From Enterococcus_D entomosocium (GTDB taxonomy: Bacteria; Bacillota; Bacilli; Lactobacillales; Enterococcaceae): a stretch of DNA of 64,000 nucleotides. The notes under the pieces are model-generated. The model ran no database searches. It had not been told where the DNA came from and was given only the letters and a program-made list of their open reading frames with translations. Below, piece after piece: positions 60,338 through 64,000 of the stretch; within the stretch, counting starts at the first letter, position 1, and every line of letters begins with the position of its first letter. Where the stretch lies: NCBI RefSeq assembly GCF_030441895.1, contig NZ_JARJAS010000016.1, one strand, 5' to 3'. The position numbers and the translations under genes were made by a program.

Positions 60338-61708
60338 CTAGTGGCTTGGTTTGATCAAAGCACCATTGCGAATGTGCTTGGCAAACTCTTGATACGTCTC
60401 TCCAAATAAATCATAGTGATTTTGGATGTTGGGGTCAATCATTTCTTTTGGAAAATAAAAGCGTTGGTCACCTTGGGTTTGTCCCGCTAAAGCTGCAACT
60501 AGCTGACTGGCTTGGGATAATTCCACAAGGGAACCATCTTTTTCCTGTAATTCGATTTGTGTCCGATGTTTGCCTGAAGTCGGCCGATAAAAATCATAAG
60601 GCAGATCGAAGCTTGAATTGATGGCAGTATAATAGCGGGGATTGAAGCCGACTTTTTCCACCAGTCCCTGCATTTCTTCAATCATCGGCAACTGCGTCTC
60701 ATCGTCAAAGCGGGCGGATTTCAACGGTTTACGATTTAAGAACCGCTTGGCCAAATCGCTGAGGATCGGATCATTTTCTTCCGTCCATTGGGTAAAGTAG
60801 GTATTCAGAACGCCATCGTCGAGTTTCAAGTATTCATCTAAGGTGAATTCTTGTTTTAAAAATGGGAGAAGCAGCTGCGAATGGCCTTGAAACAATTCTG
60901 AATCCATTTGATACAGTTCTGCAGCTCGATCCAGCAAATGGGCTAAGATCACTTCCATCCCTCGAGAACTCGCATGGAAATAAACTTGCACATACATCTG
61001 GTAACGACTGACGATGTAGTCCTCCACAGCGTGCATGCCATTCATAGAAAAAGCAATACCGCCTTCGTACGGACGAATCACTCGTAAAATTCGGGTCAGA
61101 TCAAACGTGCCGTATTCAGTGCCGGTAAAATAAGCATCGCGCAGCAAGTAGTCCATCCGATCAGCATCGATTTGACTAGAAATCATTTGAACGACTTGAG
61201 GATTTGGATAAGTTTTAGTGATAACACTTGCGACTTTCTCAGGAAATCCAGCTTCCACTCGGTTCAATATCTGATGAACTTCCGTTTCAGGAGAAGTAAT
61301 GATCGCCACTGTGATGGCTTCATGGTCTGTATGGAAAATGTGCTCAAAGGTGTGGGAGTATGGTCCGTGGCCCACATCATGAAGCAATGCTGCACACAAG
61401 GTCACTAAACGCTCTTTATCATCCCAGCCGTTTGGTCCGACTTTTTCAAGGGAATAATTGCGTTGGAAAATATCGCAAATGCGACGGCTGATTTCATAAA
61501 CGCCCAAGGAGTGAGAAAAGCGGCTATGTTCTGCTCCGTGAAAGGTAAAGGAAGCAGTTCCCAGCTGTTTGATGCGCCGCAAACGCTGCACTTCTTTGGA
61601 ATTGATCAAATCTAAAATCACTTGGTGCTGTACATGGACATAGTTATGAACAGGATCACGAAATACTTTTTCTATCGCTAAGGTTTGATATTTATATGGT
61701 AGGCTCAT
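60338..61708 (-). CDS. HD-domain dNTP triphosphohydrolase (YwfO/EF1143-like)
   Basis: 456 residues. The HD motifs are EHSRFSHSLGVYE, LLHDVGHGPYSHTFEH (His-Asp) and QIDADRMDYLLRDAYFTG. The sequence fits the E. faecalis EF1143 family, whose member hydrolyses dNTPs in an allosterically controlled way. It overlaps the lipoyl-transferase gene by 17 bases, so the two and the Cof gene are one leftward operon. Confidence 0.9.
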   Translation of the reverse strand: MSLPYKYQTLAIEKVFRDPVHNYVHVQHQVILDLINSKEVQRLRRIKQLGTASFTFHGAEHSRFSHSLGVYEISRRICDIFQRNYSLEKVGPNGWDDKERLVTLCAALLHDVGHGPYSHTFEHIFHTDHEAITVAIITSPETEVHQILNRVEAGFPEKVASVITKTYPNPQVVQMISSQIDADRMDYLLRDAYFTGTEYGTFDLTRILRVIRPYEGGIAFSMNGMHAVEDYIVSRYQMYVQVYFHASSRGMEVILAHLLDRAAELYQMDSELFQGHSQLLLPFLKQEFTLDEYLKLDDGVLNTYFTQWTEENDPILSDLAKRFLNRKPLKSARFDDETQLPMIEEMQGLVEKVGFNPRYYTAINSSFDLPYDFYRPTSGKHRTQIELQEKDGSLVELSQASQLVAALAGQTQGDQRFYFPKEMIDPNIQNHYDLFGETYQEFAKHIRNGALIKPSH

Positions 61709-62528
61709 CGCTAAACTCCTTTATTGGTTGGTTTCGCTTTTCCATGCCAGCTAAGCGTTGCTGCATTTGTTCGCTAAGGTTATTTTCTGTCAGCCATTGA
61801 TCCAGTGATTCAAGCGGATATAGGGATTGGTCTGTGATCAAGGAAAGCAGGGCTTTTTGCAAGCGGTCAGTCACCTCGTGTGTGGTAAACTTACGGCCGA
61901 GGGCCGCTTCTAAAGTGGTCATGCTCGCAGGATTGACGACTGGATAGCCATCTGTACCAAAGCGCTCTTTCAAACCTGCTTGGTAAAAACGACGAACGAG
62001 AGAGCCGCGGGCTGGTTGGTCGCCGTTGACACTCAGATACATCATGACAGCCACGCCGTCTTTGATTCGTCGTTGTGCTGTACCAGCAATTTTTTTCCCA
62101 TCAATACTCAGGTCATAGGTGCCTGGGCAATACGAGTCAGCAATTTCATAAGCCAAAATTGTCCGCTCAGGAAAGGCGGTTTGCAGCAATGTCGCCATCA
62201 TTTCATAGGCTGCATCTGTGGTGGCAGCCAAATGTTTAGGGAAGATGAGGGAGACATTCAAAATACCGGCATCATTAATTACACCAAGCCCCCCTGAGTT
62301 GCGGATGATCGAGGCATAGCCAGCTTCTTTCAAAACCTGCAGACCATCTGTCAAAAAAGGCAGCCGGGTATCTTTCATGCCTAAAATCATCGTATCGGAC
62401 AACTGCCAAAAATGACAATAAACTTGTTCCTGTTTGCCAGCAACTTCGGTGGCAACATCGGTGAAGGCAAACGGCTCATAAGGATTGTGGATACGTGGTA
62501 AGGTTTGATCCATTACATAGATAGTCAA
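61692..62528 (-). CDS. lipL: Octanoyl/lipoyl amidotransferase, LipL-like
   Basis: 278 residues of the BPL/LplA fold. Motifs are RNSGGLGVINDAGILNVSL and the region ADSYCPGTYDLSIDGKKIAG, whose Cys and Lys match the catalytic pair of LipL. In Bacillus, LipL (YwfL), encoded beside ywfO, moves octanoyl or lipoyl groups from GcvH to E2 subunits; the same neighbour is present here. AAGGAG-like purines precede the ATG. Confidence 0.85.
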   Translation of the reverse strand: MTIYVMDQTLPRIHNPYEPFAFTDVATEVAGKQEQVYCHFWQLSDTMILGMKDTRLPFLTDGLQVLKEAGYASIIRNSGGLGVINDAGILNVSLIFPKHLAATTDAAYEMMATLLQTAFPERTILAYEIADSYCPGTYDLSIDGKKIAGTAQRRIKDGVAVMMYLSVNGDQPARGSLVRRFYQAGLKERFGTDGYPVVNPASMTTLEAALGRKFTTHEVTDRLQKALLSLITDQSLYPLESLDQWLTENNLSEQMQQRLAGMEKRNQPIKEFSDEPTI

Positions 62529-62734
62529 ATCGGTTAAACTCCTTTAAAATACCTGTTATCCTTATTATATACGATTCTTGGAAAATTACTTGGAGAAAAG
62601 AATGAAAACTTGCTATTGTTTTCGTTTTTTATTTTCAATGAAGAAATAGACCAAGGAGAATCAACTGAAATGATTGACAAACGAATGAAAAAAAGCAAGA
62701 ATGAAACTGAAATCTTCAAAGGAGGCACACGTAC

Positions 62735-63172
62735 ATGCAAGAATTATCAAAAGGAATCCCAATCTCGATTCATTTAACAACCAATGTACGTCAAGCAGGG
62801 GAAACAGAGAACTTTCTGTTTGATCTGCAAGGACAAGCAGTCAAGATCGGTGATACCTTATATCTCCGTTACAAAGAGATCCAGCCAGACGGCACCGACA
62901 TTCCCGTTACGATGAAAATTATGCCAGACGGATTGATTCAATTGATTCGCTCAGGGGAAATGCGCATGCGCTTGAAATTTTCTTATAAGGAACGTTTAGA
63001 GACGAGTTATCAAACCCCGTATGGCTTGATGATGTTCCACACCTTCACCAATCACTTGCACGTTAGCTTGAAAGACCGTCCATACTCGGGAAAGATCGAT
63101 ATCGATTATGACTTGTTCATGGCTGCTGACAAAGTCGGCGAATACAAACTGTCTTTAGAATTTACCGCTTAA
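62735..63172 (+). CDS. DUF1934 family beta-barrel protein (YwiB-like)
   Basis: 145 residues with a lipocalin-like strand pattern: GIPISIHLTTNVRQAGETE at the start and YKLSLEFTA at the end. AAAGGAGG precedes ATG 62735. It lies immediately upstream of rpoE, as in other enterococci. Function unknown. Confidence 0.9.
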   Translation: MQELSKGIPISIHLTTNVRQAGETENFLFDLQGQAVKIGDTLYLRYKEIQPDGTDIPVTMKIMPDGLIQLIRSGEMRMRLKFSYKERLETSYQTPYGLMMFHTFTNHLHVSLKDRPYSGKIDIDYDLFMAADKVGEYKLSLEFTA

Positions 63173-63256
63173 TCAAAGGGAAATTGAAAGAAAAAATTGC
63201 AATTTCAGACGTAATTTTGTATGATTAGGAGTAGACTGTGAAAGGACGTGTCCCGT

Positions 63257-63865
63257 TTGGAAATTAATGTATTTGAAGGTGTAAATAAAAACGAATTGTC
63301 GATGATTGAAGTTGCCCATGCGATTTTAGAGCAGCGCGGTGACGTGATGGATTTTTCTGATTTGGTCAACCAAATTCAAAACTATCTTGAAACTTCAGAC
63401 AGCGAGATTCGTGATTCATTGGCGCAGTTTTATACAGACTTGAATATCGACGGTAGTTTTATTTCTTTAGGCGACAATCGTTGGGGCTTACGTTCATGGT
63501 ACGCCATTGATTCGATCGATGAAGAAGTCAACCATGGCATCGAAGACGAGGATGAAGATACACCACGTCGTCGCAAACGTAAAAAAGTCAATGCCTTTAT
63601 CAACGATGATGAAGATGCAATCGATTATAACGATGATGATCCTGAGGATACTGATTTGTCAGATGACGAAGAAGATGATCTCTTTGATGATGATGATGAC
63701 GAGGATGAAGAAATCTCGGCATACAATTCAGACTTGCAAGAAATCGGCGCCGACAATAGCACCGATGATGAAGAAGAATTACCTGACAGCATTGAGGAAG
63801 ATCTAACCATTATCGATGACGATGATGAAGATGATTTTGCGGATGAAGAGGAAGAAGAGGAGTAA
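63257..63865 (+). CDS. rpoE: DNA-directed RNA polymerase delta subunit
   Basis: 202 residues. The folded N-terminal HARE-HTH domain is LSMIEVAHAILEQRGDVMDF ... GDNRWGLRSW, residues 1 to about 85. A short basic patch (RRRKRKK) precedes a disordered tail made mostly of Asp and Glu. Delta speeds RNA polymerase recycling and shapes initiating-NTP sensing. The start is TTG 63257, with AAAGGA ten bases upstream; GTG 63248 abuts that site, and the protein normally begins MEINVF. Confidence 0.95.
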   Translation: MEINVFEGVNKNELSMIEVAHAILEQRGDVMDFSDLVNQIQNYLETSDSEIRDSLAQFYTDLNIDGSFISLGDNRWGLRSWYAIDSIDEEVNHGIEDEDEDTPRRRKRKKVNAFINDDEDAIDYNDDDPEDTDLSDDEEDDLFDDDDDEDEEISAYNSDLQEIGADNSTDDEEELPDSIEEDLTIIDDDDEDDFADEEEEEE

Positions 63866-63882
63866 TCCTCTTCTCAGACTGT

Positions 63883-63919
63883 AGACAAACCTTATACAAA
63901 TATGAGGTTTGTCTTTTTT
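63883..63919 (+). terminator. Terminator of rpoE
   Basis: AGACAAACCT/AGGTTTGTCT stem followed by T residues. Confidence 0.88.
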
Positions 63920-63951
63920 CTATGTAATATTCTATGAATAATCGATAGATT

Positions 63952-63978
63952 AGGCAGTTTTCCTTTTGGAAAACGCCT
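63952..63978 (+). repeat. Hairpin near the right window edge
   Basis: AGGCAGTTTTCC and GGAAAACGCCT with a TTTT loop and one mismatch. Its role is unclear because the next gene lies outside the window. Confidence 0.3.
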
Positions 63979-64000
63979 CTTTTGCGCTCTGATCCTTTTT

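Noticed and set aside
63625..63810. A Ser-rich minus-strand frame opposite rpoE
   Set aside because: It is the complement of the GAT/GAA repeats coding the acidic tail.
1..64000. Prophage, insertion sequence, CRISPR array, tRNA or rRNA
   Set aside because: No transposase, integrase, phage structural gene, regularly spaced repeats or RNA gene signature was seen.

Overview
The window looks like chromosomal DNA of a low-to-moderate GC Firmicute, most probably an Enterococcus. The evidence is gene content and order: an ireB-ruvX-DUF1292 operon whose IreB has the MGFTDET N-terminus; zapA-cvpA-mutS2-trxA; a dNTPase-like HD gene and a LipL-like gene beside a DUF1934 gene and rpoE (delta); a BusR-controlled OpuA betaine transporter; and a demethylmenaquinone-type men cluster. 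The species cannot be fixed from sequence alone. I found no tRNA, rRNA, CRISPR array, phage or insertion sequence. No gene-free stretch exceeds about 300 bases.

Layout. (1) 1-10.0 kb is an accessory carbohydrate locus: two LplB/YtcP-type sugar permeases (the first cut by the window edge), a membrane-anchored AraC-type regulator, a fused SGNH acetylesterase plus GH42 beta-galactosidase, a TIM-barrel sugar isomerase-like protein, a LacI-type repressor and a PHP-type phosphatase. (2) 10-18.6 kb holds adenosine deaminase, alanine dehydrogenase, an anchored C39-like protease, an ABC-F protein, Rex, a thioredoxin-like protein and a YraQ/TIGR03943 pair with His-rich loops. (3) 18.7-24 kb holds the ireB operon, a Nudix protein, a lactate oxidase behind a cre-like site, a GT32-like glycosyltransferase, a GNAT acetyltransferase and a DUF368 (PopT-type) protein. 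(4) 24.2-30.3 kb holds an amidase with an amino-acid ABC importer lacking its ATPase, a GyrI-like protein with a coupled ROK kinase, and an AI-2E-family membrane protein.

(5) 30.5-38.4 kb is the menaquinone head-group cluster: a MenI-like thioesterase divergent from menB-menE-menF-menD-menH-menC, most of these overlapping or nearly so. menA and menG are absent from the window. (6) 38.5-46 kb holds an orphan AMP-forming ligase, a left-handed beta-helix acetyltransferase, an unusual SerA-like dehydrogenase and busR-opuAA-opuABC. A GTGAC-N22-GTCAC operator covers the opuA promoter. (7) 46-49.1 kb is a leftward three-gene unit (VOC protein, acetyltransferase, PHP phosphatase) facing a ROK-type repressor across a region with clear dyads. 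(8) 49.2-64 kb is core: rnhC, zapA, cvpA, mutS2, trxA, then a PadR-DUF2812-ABC exporter operon with tandem operators, a C26 hydrolase, glyoxalase I, Nudix, Cof phosphatase, HD dNTPase, lipoyl/octanoyl transferase, DUF1934 and rpoE.

The most interesting items are the SGNH-GH42 fusion with a putative shared repressor site, the BusR operator architecture, the ROK-repressor unit at 46-49 kb, the dyad-flanked leader before ireB, and the SerA-like protein lacking the usual catalytic glutamate.
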